A DNA stretch of 64,000 nt from Treponema bryantii (GCF_900113965.1 NZ_FORI01000005.1:124001-188000), one strand, 5' to 3'; shown: positions 50,269 to 58,378, counted from the stretch's first letter. The notes: generated from the letters alone by a model not told the origin. Numbers and translations: made by a program.

Positions 50269-52593
50269 ATGAAACTTAATGGCAAATTCTCGTTTATCAT
50301 TCTTTTTACTGTTTTTCAGGCCGTAATTCTTACAGTATTTTCTATTGTAAATATTACTCAGATTCAGAATTTAAAAAATTACCAGATCATGGAAATCAAG
50401 ACAGAATCGCAGTTAGCTTCGATTGTAGATTATCTTGAAAAAATGGATTACTGGGATTTTGACCTCGAGAATGCATATTCTTCATTTAATACAAAAAAAG
50501 TTGCAATAACAGAATCCTTTAATTATCTTCTTGAAGATCCTGTAACAGAAACTTTCCCGGAAGATTTCAAAACCAGCCTTAAACAGACAAAACTTACCTG
50601 GCAGCTTTTGAACGACAGCTTTGTTCCTGTTGAAAACATCTTAAAAACTATGGAAGCAACAAAGCCAAGTTCTTCTGTTCTTACAAGTATTAATAGCTTT
50701 GGTATTCGTGAAACTGCAAATCTTTACTCACAGGATGCAGATATAATAAATCTTCTTAGCCTTACAGATGATGCTCATACCCAGATAAAAAAAATCAGAC
50801 TTTTGTATGTTTCTTTGATGGAGCTCAATACAAAAACTCTTGATAGAATAGAAAATATTGTTTCTGAACGTGAAAATAAATTCGTTGTAATCACAATTCT
50901 TTTTGCAGTAGTTACAAGTATCATTCTTGCTATCTTAATCTTCCTTGTCACTTCAAGAATTTCTAAGAGAATTGTAAAAGTAAAAAATGTAACTTCTACT
51001 CTTGCAGAAAAAGACTTTACTGCAAATGTAAAACCAGAAGGTAATGATGAAATGCTTCTTCTGATGACCAATATTAATAATATGGTTACTCAGATAAATA
51101 ATTTCTTCCTGCTTGTAAAATCTACCGCTAAAAAAGCCCTTGATTCTGAGGCTTTGATTAATGAATCTGCAAATACAACTGCTACGGCAACTTCTCAGAT
51201 TGATACAAATATTGATAAAATGAACAAACAGTTTACAGAGATGGTTGAGGTTATTAATGGCGCAATTGGTGTAATTGCAGAAATGAACCTTCATGTTGAT
51301 ACTCTTGTAAAGAGCAACAATGCTCAGACCGAGGCAATTGAAAACAGTAACACTGCTGTAAACGAAGTTGTAAAGACTCTTGAATACATGAACAAGATGG
51401 CTGTTGAGCGAATGGAAAATGCTCAGGAAATGCATACTTATGTTGCAGATGGTGATGAAAAGATTACTTCTACAAATGAGATTCTTGGACACGTTGCTGA
51501 ACAGCTTGATGAGGTTTACGAAGTTGTAACAATCATCAATAACGTTGCAGAACAGACAAACCTTCTTTCTATGAATGCGGCAATTGAGTCTGCACATGCG
51601 GGCGATGCAGGTAAGGGCTTTGGTGTCGTAGCTGAGGAAATCCGTTCTCTTGCAGAAGAGACTTCTGAAAATGCTGATAAGATTTCACGAGTAGTAAATG
51701 CAATTGTTCAGGCTGTTGAAAATGCAAACAAGTCAAGCCAGTCTGCTTTTGAAGCTTTTGAAAAGGTAAGTGCTCATGCAGACCAGATTGTAAGTTCTTT
51801 GCAGGAGATTACAGGCGGTATTGGAAAGATTGATTCTCAGATGCTTCAGATTAAAAATCGTAGTGAAGAGACAGCTTCTGCCGCAGATTATATGAACAAG
51901 TACTGTACCGACCTTGCAGATAAGCAGAGACAGGTTTCATCTCAGGTTGATAATATGAATGAAGTATTCTTATCGGCAATTCTTTCTTTGAAGAATATTA
52001 AGGAAGAAACTGCAGACATTGTAAATAAGATGAAGGATGTGAGTACATCAAGTGATGAAAGCTATAAGAATCTTACTGAACTTGAAAACGTACTTGATGA
52101 GTTCAAGACAAGCGAAGTTGGAAAGTCAACTTTGATTGCTGTAAAGCCTGTAGTTGAGAAAAAGGCTGAGCCTGTAGTTGAGAAAAAGCCAGAGCCTGTT
52201 GAAGAAAAGAAAGCCGAACCTGTGGCAGAAATAAAAACAGAACCTGTAGTAGAAATAAAAGCCGAACCGGTTGTTGAAAAGAAACCTGCAGAACCTAAGA
52301 AAGAAGAAACTCCTGCAAGCTCAAACAAGAACAATAATACTTCTTGGGGAATGTTTAACAAACAGGTTTCTAAGGATGACATTTTTGATACAACAGGTGA
52401 ATCTACTATAAATGATGGTATTCAGGAAATTGGAGAAGTTGGAATTGTAGGTCAGGAAGATCCGGATGCTATGAAGGGAAGATTTGTAAGTCCAAGTCTT
52501 GAAGAAATTGATGCTAAACTTAATCAGCTTGCTATGGCAGGAGGATTTGGTATCAGTGATGATATGTTCAAATCTGATTTTCCTACTTTATAA
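50269..52593 (+). CDS. Methyl-accepting chemotaxis protein
   Basis: 774 residues. Membrane helix at about 7-27, an extracytoplasmic helical sensor (about 30-200), a second helix at about 203-228, a HAMP domain, and the MCP signalling domain. The hairpin tip reads L-L-S-M-N-A-A-I-E-S-A-H-A-G-D-A-G-K-G-F-G-V-V-A-E-E-I-R. After it comes an unusual tail: about seven degenerate repeats of K-K-A-E-P-V-V-E (about 620-690), then a conserved-looking end K-G-R-F-V-S-P-S-L-E-E-I-D-A-K-L. ATG 50269 is preferred over TTG 50263. Overlaps the convergent permease gene by 11 bases. Confidence 0.92.
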   Translation: MKLNGKFSFIILFTVFQAVILTVFSIVNITQIQNLKNYQIMEIKTESQLASIVDYLEKMDYWDFDLENAYSSFNTKKVAITESFNYLLEDPVTETFPEDFKTSLKQTKLTWQLLNDSFVPVENILKTMEATKPSSSVLTSINSFGIRETANLYSQDADIINLLSLTDDAHTQIKKIRLLYVSLMELNTKTLDRIENIVSERENKFVVITILFAVVTSIILAILIFLVTSRISKRIVKVKNVTSTLAEKDFTANVKPEGNDEMLLLMTNINNMVTQINNFFLLVKSTAKKALDSEALINESANTTATATSQIDTNIDKMNKQFTEMVEVINGAIGVIAEMNLHVDTLVKSNNAQTEAIENSNTAVNEVVKTLEYMNKMAVERMENAQEMHTYVADGDEKITSTNEILGHVAEQLDEVYEVVTIINNVAEQTNLLSMNAAIESAHAGDAGKGFGVVAEEIRSLAEETSENADKISRVVNAIVQAVENANKSSQSAFEAFEKVSAHADQIVSSLQEITGGIGKIDSQMLQIKNRSEETASAADYMNKYCTDLADKQRQVSSQVDNMNEVFLSAILSLKNIKEETADIVNKMKDVSTSSDESYKNLTELENVLDEFKTSEVGKSTLIAVKPVVEKKAEPVVEKKPEPVEEKKAEPVAEIKTEPVVEIKAEPVVEKKPAEPKKEETPASSNKNNNTSWGMFNKQVSKDDIFDTTGESTINDGIQEIGEVGIVGQEDPDAMKGRFVSPSLEEIDAKLNQLAMAGGFGISDDMFKSDFPTL

Positions 52594-53449
52594 GGATAAG
52601 CAGAAGAGAAACAAGATAAGGCAATGAAATCAAAAAGGATGATGGAATGCCTGCAAAATAGTTCTGGATGTTAGCAGAGAAAATATCTGCCAGACAGAAG
52701 ATTAAGACCGCTGCCACAATGCGCAGCGGCTTTTTTTTGCCTAAGAAAACAGCTGCCAGTGCCATCCATCCACGACCGCTTGAGATGTTCGGAACAAAAG
52801 AAGAAAGCCGCATTGCAAGAAGGATTCCTGCAGTTGAGCCGTAGAGTGAGGCAAGTGACCATGAGAGGGTTCTGATATGGCCGGGATTTACGCCTTTTGC
52901 TTTGAGTACATCCGCATCACTTCCCGCGATTCGAATGTACAGACCGTGGCGGCTGTACTTCAGGAAGAGAACTGAGATCGCTACAAGCACCGCAGTTATT
53001 GCAACCGCCGTCGCGCGCGCCGTGGTGGCAGAGAATTTAAAGAGTGCTGTGGTATTGGCCGAACTCGCTGAGGCCGTAGACGCCGCCGCGTTTGCCGCCC
53101 CCGCCGTAGCCGCCAGCACACCGCGAGTTCCAAAAATTATCGAAGACAAACAAGATGTCAGTGCCCCAAATAACAGGTTCATCGCAATGGCGGCAATAAA
53201 CCTGTTCGCACCGCCCCGTTCGACAACTGCCGAGAAGCCCAGTGTAATTAAAACTGCGCTGAGGCAGGCCAGAACGGCTCCAAGTACAGCCGAGCCGGTG
53301 GTCACGGTGAATGTATAGAACAAAAAGGCAGAGAACGAAACAAGGCCGTCTAAAAAGAGTGCGAGGCAGCCGGCGAATTCGGAGAACAGGGCTCCGAGCG
53401 AGCAGAGAATAAGAGGGCAGGCGTAAGATAAAAGCGCGAGGAGGGTCAT
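52583..53449 (-). CDS. BMP-type nucleoside ABC transporter permease (second)
   Basis: 288 residues, about eight to nine hydrophobic helices, of the BPD_transp_2/RbsC-like family. Typical motif near the middle: Y-I-R-I-A-G-S-D-A-D-V-L-K-A-K-G-V-N, which contacts the ATPase. Rich in Ala/Ser, including a low-complexity Ala/Thr/Ser loop at about 115-135. Starts within the stop of the other permease (ATGA overlap). Last gene of the operon. A terminator for the convergent chemoreceptor gene lies antisense within it. Confidence 0.88.
   Translation of the reverse strand: MTLLALLSYACPLILCSLGALFSEFAGCLALFLDGLVSFSAFLFYTFTVTTGSAVLGAVLACLSAVLITLGFSAVVERGGANRFIAAIAMNLLFGALTSCLSSIIFGTRGVLAATAGAANAAASTASASSANTTALFKFSATTARATAVAITAVLVAISVLFLKYSRHGLYIRIAGSDADVLKAKGVNPGHIRTLSWSLASLYGSTAGILLAMRLSSFVPNISSGRGWMALAAVFLGKKKPLRIVAAVLIFCLADIFSANIQNYFAGIPSSFLISLPYLVSLLLILIK
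52707..52738 (+). terminator. Terminator of the chemoreceptor gene, inside the convergent permease gene
   Basis: ccgctgc pairs with gcagcgg, followed by CTTTTTTTT on the plus strand, 114 nt past the chemoreceptor stop. On the other strand the same bases encode K-K-K-P-L-R of the permease. Confidence 0.7.
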
Positions 53450-54354
53450 CGGGACCTCCGAAGTTTTTTTAGCAAACCGGCAGACCTCGGCCCGTTCAAA
53501 ATCGGAAACGAAATTACAAACAAAATTACGGCCTGCAGCATGCTGCTCATATCAAAGCCGAAATTGTGATAAAGCGCAAACTTATTTGAATAAGTTGTAA
53601 TGAAGCCCATAAACAGAGACGACGGTATAAGCAGCAGTGGATTTGCTCCTGCTATCAGGGCTGAAGAGAGGGCGTTCCAGCCCATTCCCGAGTAGAAACC
53701 CTGATGGCAGGTAAAGTAGGTGCCGAGAATGGCGGCCGCCCCGCACAGGCCGTGAAGGCCGCCGGAGATAAATGCGGAACTAAGTGAGAGTTTTCGGCAC
53801 GCAAAGCCCGCGTAACGCGAGAACTCTGGACTGGTGCCGTGTATGCATAGCTGACGGCCCCAGGCGGTGCGGTTAAGCAGGAACCATGCGGCCACGCACA
53901 AAGCCAGCGCAGCCAGGAACGAGGCGTTTAAGGGCGATGGCGGTAAAATTGAAGGTAAACGCACCTGTTCGGCAATAAATGGCGTAGCCAGCAGATTGTC
54001 TGTGGTACTTCGGAACGGGCCGCTTACAAGACCGTCTATAAACGGAATTATTGCGGCAGAGGCTATAAACGAAGTAAAAAGAAAATCAGCATTTCGTAAA
54101 ATCTTAAAGACTGCAGAAAGAGTAGCCATCAAAGCAGAGCAGGCAAAGGCAGCCAGCAAAGCTATAGTTACCGTAAGCGCAGCGCCTAAGTTTAATTTTG
54201 CCAGCAGCACAGCGCTTACAAAACCACCAAGATAAATCTGGCCTTCGCCGCCAAGATTGAAGTCTCCTGATTTTATTGATATTAATGCGCCGCTTCCTGC
54301 AATCATATATAAGGCAGAAATGTTCAGCGCAGAGCCTACGTAATAAATGTTCAT
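53446..54354 (-). CDS. BMP-type nucleoside ABC transporter permease (first)
   Basis: 302 residues, multi-helix BPD_transp_2 permease. Conserved segments: G-D-F-N-L-G-G-E-G-Q-I-Y-L-G-G near residue 31 and I-H-G-T-S-P-E-F-S-R-Y-A-G near 170, the coupling motif of the YufP/NupB type. Membrane-embedded partner of the second permease. Overlaps the ATPase gene's stop by 4 bases, implying coupled translation. Confidence 0.9.
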   Translation of the reverse strand: MNIYYVGSALNISALYMIAGSGALISIKSGDFNLGGEGQIYLGGFVSAVLLAKLNLGAALTVTIALLAAFACSALMATLSAVFKILRNADFLFTSFIASAAIIPFIDGLVSGPFRSTTDNLLATPFIAEQVRLPSILPPSPLNASFLAALALCVAAWFLLNRTAWGRQLCIHGTSPEFSRYAGFACRKLSLSSAFISGGLHGLCGAAAILGTYFTCHQGFYSGMGWNALSSALIAGANPLLLIPSSLFMGFITTYSNKFALYHNFGFDMSSMLQAVILFVISFPILNGPRSAGLLKKLRRSR

Positions 54355-55463
54355 TCTACCTTTCCTATTATTATCTTCACACCGTTTTTGGCAAGCCCCT
54401 GAAGTCTTGAATAAAGCCGTTCTGTTGCTTCTGCATCAAGGCCATGTGTCGGATCAAAAAGATAAATCTCCTTTGGACTTTCAGCCAGTTCGCGTTCAAG
54501 AATTATTCTCTGAAGCATTCCGCCCGAAAGACAGAGTGCTTTTTCATAAAGTCTGATATTTACATCTGCTTTTTCAAGCAGAGTTTTTGAGTAGTCTTCC
54601 AGTTCTTTTTGTTTTCCGTTTGTACGGTATGCCGTGCAAAGCTGGAAAACTGTGAGGTTAGGGTTAGAAGCACGGAAGGTTCTGTCTGATGGAATATAGC
54701 CTATAAAATCTGAGTTTGCCCCTAAGGTCTTTTTTCTAAGTTCCATAACCTCATCTTCTGTAATATCTTTTTCTTCTATAAAATCTGGCATAGTTATAGT
54801 TTTTGTGAGGCCGAAAAGTTTTTCTTTGATATATTCTTCTGTTATAGTTTTTGCGGAAGTTTTTTCCAGAACCCTGCCGTCTTTTAAGAGCACAACTTCA
54901 TCAGATTTTTCAATTGCTTCCTTAAAGCTGTGTGTGATTATAATGATGATGATTCCGCTTTTTGCCAGATCTCTGATTTTCTGTGTGTCCAAGAAGGGCG
55001 GTTCATCCAGAATCAGTACGAATGGACTTTTGAGCAGCGCACCGGAGAGAGATGTATTGAACACTTCCTGTTCACTGATATTTTTGACTGTTTCTGAAAG
55101 TTCCCGCCCAGGGAGCCATTTTTTTGTGAGTTCCGGAATAAGCTTTGTCATCTTATGGCTAATGCCGATTCTAAGGTTATCTCGGATTGAAATTGAAGGA
55201 GCAAGCAGAGGTCTCTGATGAACACAAACAATTCCGCTTTTAATTGCATCCTTCGGATTTCTTATATTTAGTTTTTTTTCATTAAGATAAATGCTTCCGC
55301 CGGTTGGCAGAATGTCACCACAAAGTACATGCGCAAGCGTAGACTTTCCGGCGCCGTTTTCTCCGAGCAGGGAATAAATCTTCCCCTCTTCAAAATCCAG
55401 TGTTACACCATTGAGTACAGTTTTATAAGAATATTTTACGCAGATATCTCTTAAACTTAGCAT
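54351..55463 (-). CDS. Compact, part-degenerate ABC ATPase of the nucleoside transporter
   Basis: 370 residues, against about 500 for the usual two-domain RbsA/YufO-type ATPase. The first domain keeps Walker A (G-E-N-G-A-G-K-S, about 35), the Q-loop (V-H-Q-R-P), Walker B (V-L-I-L-D-E-P-P) and the switch His, but its signature is collapsed to S-L-S-G-A-L-L-K. The second lacks Walker A altogether yet keeps L-S-G-G-M-L-Q-R and I-Y-L-F-D-P-T-H-G-L-D. One composite ATP site therefore stays complete. I start at ATG 55463; the frame runs 17 codons further through an R2 repeat. Confidence 0.88.
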   Translation of the reverse strand: MLSLRDICVKYSYKTVLNGVTLDFEEGKIYSLLGENGAGKSTLAHVLCGDILPTGGSIYLNEKKLNIRNPKDAIKSGIVCVHQRPLLAPSISIRDNLRIGISHKMTKLIPELTKKWLPGRELSETVKNISEQEVFNTSLSGALLKSPFVLILDEPPFLDTQKIRDLAKSGIIIIIITHSFKEAIEKSDEVVLLKDGRVLEKTSAKTITEEYIKEKLFGLTKTITMPDFIEEKDITEDEVMELRKKTLGANSDFIGYIPSDRTFRASNPNLTVFQLCTAYRTNGKQKELEDYSKTLLEKADVNIRLYEKALCLSGGMLQRIILERELAESPKEIYLFDPTHGLDAEATERLYSRLQGLAKNGVKIIIGKVE

Positions 55464-55471
55464 CTTTCTTA

Positions 55472-55537
55472 TGGATTGCCACGTCGCCTTACAGGCTCCT
55501 CGCAATGACGTCATTGCGAGCGTAGCGTGGCAATCTA
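55472..55537. repeat. Dispersed repeat, family R2 (paired, facing copies)
   Basis: tggattgccacg ... ctcgcaatgac faces gtcattgcgagcgtagcgtg followed by gcaatcta. The pair fills the gap between the binding-protein and ATPase genes of the nucleoside transporter. Confidence 0.75.
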
Positions 55538-55541
55538 TTAT

Positions 55542-56546
55542 TTATTTTATTTCTACCTTTCCTGAACGAAGGTCTGAAACAAGTTTACTCATTTTCTCTC
55601 TGATGTCTGCTGGAACGGCTTTGATATAGTTTGGATCGTCCTGAACGAAGTCTACATAGCCTTCTTTGATACCAACCATATCTGCTGTTCCCCAAGGAGT
55701 AGTTCCTTCAATGAACTCCTTAGTTACATTATATGCCATTTCCTTCTGTTTCATAACACTTGAAGAAATAATTGTTCCCGGAGCCTTTGCAAAACCATTG
55801 TCGTCGAACCAGGTAACATAGATTCCGTTGTTTACTGCAGAATTAATAACACCCTGAGAAGCACCACCGCAGATTGGAAGAATTACATCTACGCCTTTCT
55901 TTGCAACTGCATCAGCAAGTTCTGCACCCTTTGTTGCATCATACCAGTTTCCTACAATTCTGAAATCAACTGTAGAAACGGCATTTGCAGCCTTTGCACC
56001 CTTTTCGAAATAAGGAAGAATGATGTTGTTCATAACAGGATATTCCTGAGCTGCAATTAAAGCAAGCTTGTGAGACTTTGACATAAGTCCACCAATATAA
56101 CCTGTAAGGTAAGACTGCTCATACTGATTGTAGCATACTGTATGAATATTCTGATTTCCTTCTTTAGTTGCATCCATAAGAATGAACTTCTGTTTTGGGA
56201 AAGTCTTAAGAATTGGTTCAACAAGTTCCGGAAGGGAAGGGTTAGAAGAAATGATTACATCATATTTCATTTCTGCACAGAGGGCTGTAATTTTAGGGCC
56301 CCATTCTGCCTGGTTTGTACCAGCTTCCATAATGAAAAGATCAATTTTTTCTTTTTTAGAAAGATTCTGATTCTTTTCTTCTACAGCGGCCTTTACCCCC
56401 TGAACGAGCATATTGTAAACCGGACTGTCATCAATAATACCAGGAACAAAAACAGCGATAGAAGTTTTGTCCGCCTTTTTTGCCTTAGCAAATCCCATTG
56501 AAAGGAATGCTGCGAAAATAGTTGTAAATAAAAGTATCTTTTTCAT
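55542..56546 (-). CDS. BMP-family nucleoside-binding protein (PnrA/TmpC-like)
   Basis: 334 residues. Signal peptide M-K-K-I-L-L-F-T-T-I-F-A-A-F-L-S-M-G-F-A-K-A without an evident lipobox Cys, so a free periplasmic protein or anchored otherwise. The BMP fold shows V-F-V-P-G-I-I-D-D-S-P-V-Y, G-G-L-M-S-K-S-H-K-L-A-L-I-A and I-C-G-G-A-S-Q-G-V-I. Relatives such as T. pallidum PnrA bind purine nucleosides. I start at ATG 56546: a full promoter occupies the upstream in-frame extension. First gene of the transporter operon. Confidence 0.9.
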   Translation of the reverse strand: MKKILLFTTIFAAFLSMGFAKAKKADKTSIAVFVPGIIDDSPVYNMLVQGVKAAVEEKNQNLSKKEKIDLFIMEAGTNQAEWGPKITALCAEMKYDVIISSNPSLPELVEPILKTFPKQKFILMDATKEGNQNIHTVCYNQYEQSYLTGYIGGLMSKSHKLALIAAQEYPVMNNIILPYFEKGAKAANAVSTVDFRIVGNWYDATKGAELADAVAKKGVDVILPICGGASQGVINSAVNNGIYVTWFDDNGFAKAPGTIISSSVMKQKEMAYNVTKEFIEGTTPWGTADMVGIKEGYVDFVQDDPNYIKAVPADIREKMSKLVSDLRSGKVEIK

Positions 56547-56553
56547 GTGTGAT

Positions 56554-56582
56554 AATATAGTTTTATATAAAACTAATGTCAA
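56554..56582 (-). promoter_or_regulatory. Promoter of the nucleoside transporter operon (leaderless)
   Basis: Consensus TTGACA (56577-56582), 17-bp spacer, TATATT (56554-56559) on the minus strand; ATG 56546 follows after 7 nt. The best promoter in the window. Confidence 0.8.
56558..56575. promoter_or_regulatory. 18-bp perfect palindrome inside the nucleoside transporter promoter
   Basis: TAGTTTTATATAAAACTA fills the spacer and touches the -10 box. It is placed to block RNA polymerase; the upstream MarR-family gene is one candidate repressor. Confidence 0.65.
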
Positions 56583-57004
56583 GCGAAATTCTTTTTGATT
56601 TTCTGTAATGATTCAAAGAATTGCTGTTTTTCAGATTCTGAAAAATCTTTGTAAAAAGTAGAAAGTAATTCCTGGCTGAGTTCTCTTGCCGTAGCGTTAA
56701 ACTGTTTTCCTTTTTCTGTAAGGAAGATGATGCGGCTTCTTTTGTCGGACGGGTCGCTTTCTCCTGTGATAAAGCCTTCTTTCTCAAGTTTTCTAACAAG
56801 CACAGTAGTTGTAGATTTATCGCGGTTGATTTTTTCTGAAAGGTCTCCCATTGTCATTTTTTCATTTACGCTTAGCTGAAAAAGAATATTTCCGTGAGAT
56901 GAGGCAAATTCAGGAAATCCTTTTGCCTTGAGCTTTTCTGTGAGAAAATCTGCGGTTATGCTGTGTATGTTTGAAAGCAACGAAATAGAAGAATTTACGT
57001 CCAT
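56579..57004 (-). CDS. MarR-family transcriptional regulator
   Basis: 141 residues. Winged helix-turn-helix: M-T-M-G-D-L-S-E-K-I-N-R-D-K-S-T-T-T-V-L-V-R-K-L-E-K-E-G-F-I (about 52-82), then the wing with S-D-P-S-D-K-R-S-R-I-I-F-L-T. Dimeric repressors of this kind sense small molecules. A -10 TAAAAT lies 6 nt before ATG 57004. The gene ends inside the promoter of the nucleoside transporter and is divergent from a membrane protein gene, so either may be its target. Confidence 0.93.
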   Translation of the reverse strand: MDVNSSISLLSNIHSITADFLTEKLKAKGFPEFASSHGNILFQLSVNEKMTMGDLSEKINRDKSTTTVLVRKLEKEGFITGESDPSDKRSRIIFLTEKGKQFNATARELSQELLSTFYKDFSESEKQQFFESLQKIKKNFA

Positions 57005-57010
57005 AACAGT

Positions 57011-57039
57011 ATTTTACCACGAAATCTTCTTGTATTTAA
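57011..57039 (-). promoter_or_regulatory. Promoter of the MarR gene (leaderless)
   Basis: TTAAAT (57034-57039), 17-bp spacer, TAAAAT (57011-57016) on the minus strand; ATG 57004 follows after 6 nt. Confidence 0.55.
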
Positions 57040-57058
57040 CAGTATTTATTGTTAAATT
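57030..57058 (+). promoter_or_regulatory. Promoter of the 57065 membrane protein gene (leaderless)
   Basis: TTGTAT (57030-57035), 17-bp spacer, TAAATT (57053-57058); ATG 57065 follows after 6 nt. It overlaps the divergent MarR promoter. Confidence 0.55.
57034..57057. promoter_or_regulatory. Inverted repeat between MarR and membrane protein genes
   Basis: ATTTAAC (57034-57040) and GTTAAAT (57051-57057), 10-nt spacer, cover the -35 of one promoter and the -10 of the other: a likely MarR operator with autoregulation. The motif aacagtattt is also repeated directly at 57005 and 57039. Confidence 0.55.
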
Positions 57059-57064
57059 TTAAAT

Positions 57065-57877
57065 ATGTTTGGTTTTATTCTAAAAAAGAATTTCTGCGAC
57101 GGCTGGGATAACCTGCTTTCGGTAATTTTTTCTAATCTTGTTTTCCTTTTTACAGGAATTGGTCTTGTTCTTTTGAATGGTTTAGCAGCAAGAAGTGAAT
57201 CTCAGATTTTAATTCTGCTTGTAGTGTTGTTTAGTGCAGTTGTACTTTCAGTTCTGCTTGTTGCCTACAGCGATACTGCAGCTCACATTGCTAATTTTGA
57301 TGGAGTCCGCCTGCTGGACTTTATTAAGGCTATTCCTGGTGCATTAAAAGATGGTGCACTTTTTGGTCTTATGAATGCCGCTGTATTCATTATTTCAAGC
57401 TTTTCAATCAGTTATTACATTATTGATTCGGGAAATCTGCTTGGCTTTGCACTTGGCTGTGCCATCTTCTGGATTGATTTCTTCTATCTCCTTGCAATGC
57501 AGTGGTTTTTACCAATCCGCGGCTTGATGCACAATAATTTTAGAAAATGCTTTAAGAAGAGTTTTTTGATTCTTTTTGATAATACCGGCTTTTCTCTTTT
57601 GATGGGCCTTTATAATTTGATTTTCCTGGTGCTTTCAGTTGTATGTATCGGATTCTTCCCTTCAATGGCAGGTATTTTGATTGCTGATACAAACGCTCTG
57701 CGTGTTCTTCTTTATAAATATGATTATCTTGAAGAGCATCCTGAACTTAAAACAAGAAGTCAGCGCCGCCAGATTCCATGGAATGACCTTCTTGCCGAAG
57801 ACCGTGATATTCTCGGTCCTCGCCCAATCCGAAGCTTCCTCTTCCCATGGAAGGATGATAAACAGCAGAATCTGTAA
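57065..57877 (+). CDS. Polytopic membrane protein of unknown function
   Basis: 270 residues. About six hydrophobic helices (roughly 18-40, 47-70, 95-125, 128-150, 178-210 and a final short one), then a basic cytoplasmic tail from about 220 with R-S-Q-R-R-Q-I-P-W-N-D-L-L-A-E-D. It resembles the conserved spirochaetal multi-helix proteins without named function (DUF975/YIP1-like shape), but I cannot place it. Divergent from MarR; followed by a strong terminator. Confidence 0.78.
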   Translation: MFGFILKKNFCDGWDNLLSVIFSNLVFLFTGIGLVLLNGLAARSESQILILLVVLFSAVVLSVLLVAYSDTAAHIANFDGVRLLDFIKAIPGALKDGALFGLMNAAVFIISSFSISYYIIDSGNLLGFALGCAIFWIDFFYLLAMQWFLPIRGLMHNNFRKCFKKSFLILFDNTGFSLLMGLYNLIFLVLSVVCIGFFPSMAGILIADTNALRVLLYKYDYLEEHPELKTRSQRRQIPWNDLLAEDRDILGPRPIRSFLFPWKDDKQQNL

Positions 57878-57883
57878 AATAAA

Positions 57884-57913
57884 AAAAGGAATTGCTTATG
57901 CAATTCCTTTTTG
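57884..57913 (+). terminator. Terminator after the 57065 gene
   Basis: aaaggaattgc pairs with gcaattccttt with a 4-nt loop and a T tail (ttttg). Confidence 0.85.
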
Positions 57914-57932
57914 TTATATAACTCATATATTG

Positions 57933-58310
57933 TTAATTCTTTGGTTCATAAGATTTATCAATATAAATATGTGCATCGGTATCTAAGTCAAATTCTCGGG
58001 TTCGAATATAATCACCGTCGTCATAATCAGGGTTTTCCACAAAAGAGACATAAATAACATATCTGCCTTCAGGAAGAGTCATGGTAGAGGTTCCACCATT
58101 TCCAGTAATTGGACAGCATTCATCGACTGATTTTGCGTAAGTAGTTCTACCATCTTTTACAACACACCAATCTGTAATTCTATATTTAGTTTCGTTATGA
58201 CAGGTAAGATCATAATAGTTTGTTTTTGGTGTATCTGAAGTTACGATAACACAACTAGAAAGCATAACCGCAGTTATGGCAACAACAATTATAGTTAGAA
58301 ATTTCTTCAT
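57933..58310 (-). CDS. Small lipoprotein, paralogue A of a tandem pair
   Basis: 125 residues. Lipobox V-M-L-S-S-C near residue 20, then V-I-V. Mature part: C-H-N-E-T-K-Y-R-I-T-D-W-C-V-V-K-D-G-R-T-T-Y-A-K-S and later T-L-P-E-G-R-Y-V-I-Y-V-S-F. The same framework occurs in the next gene (C-K-N-Q-T-S-Y-M-V-T-D-W-C-V-K-K-D; L-P-E-G-Y-Y-K-V-Y-F-T-F). A small beta-sandwich with a conserved Cys pair is plausible. Function unknown. Shine-Dalgarno aggag precedes the ATG. Confidence 0.8.
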   Translation of the reverse strand: MKKFLTIIVVAITAVMLSSCVIVTSDTPKTNYYDLTCHNETKYRITDWCVVKDGRTTYAKSVDECCPITGNGGTSTMTLPEGRYVIYVSFVENPDYDDGDYIRTREFDLDTDAHIYIDKSYEPKN

Positions 58311-58342
58311 AATTATACTCCTAAGTTTGATACCTACTATTA

Positions 58343-58378
58343 TAAAGTACTATCCTTGAAAATCAAGGTAGTACTTTA
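58343..58378 (-). terminator. Hairpin between the two paralogous lipoprotein genes
   Basis: taaagtacta-ccttg pairs with caagg-tagtacttta around a 4-nt loop (one bulged base). The T tail on the minus strand is short, so it may stabilise or partly terminate the mRNA of paralogue B. Confidence 0.6.

Noticed and set aside
33261-55537. R2 repeats as insertion sequences
   Set aside because: They are under 70 bp, encode nothing and show no target duplication that I can see; kept as dispersed repeats.
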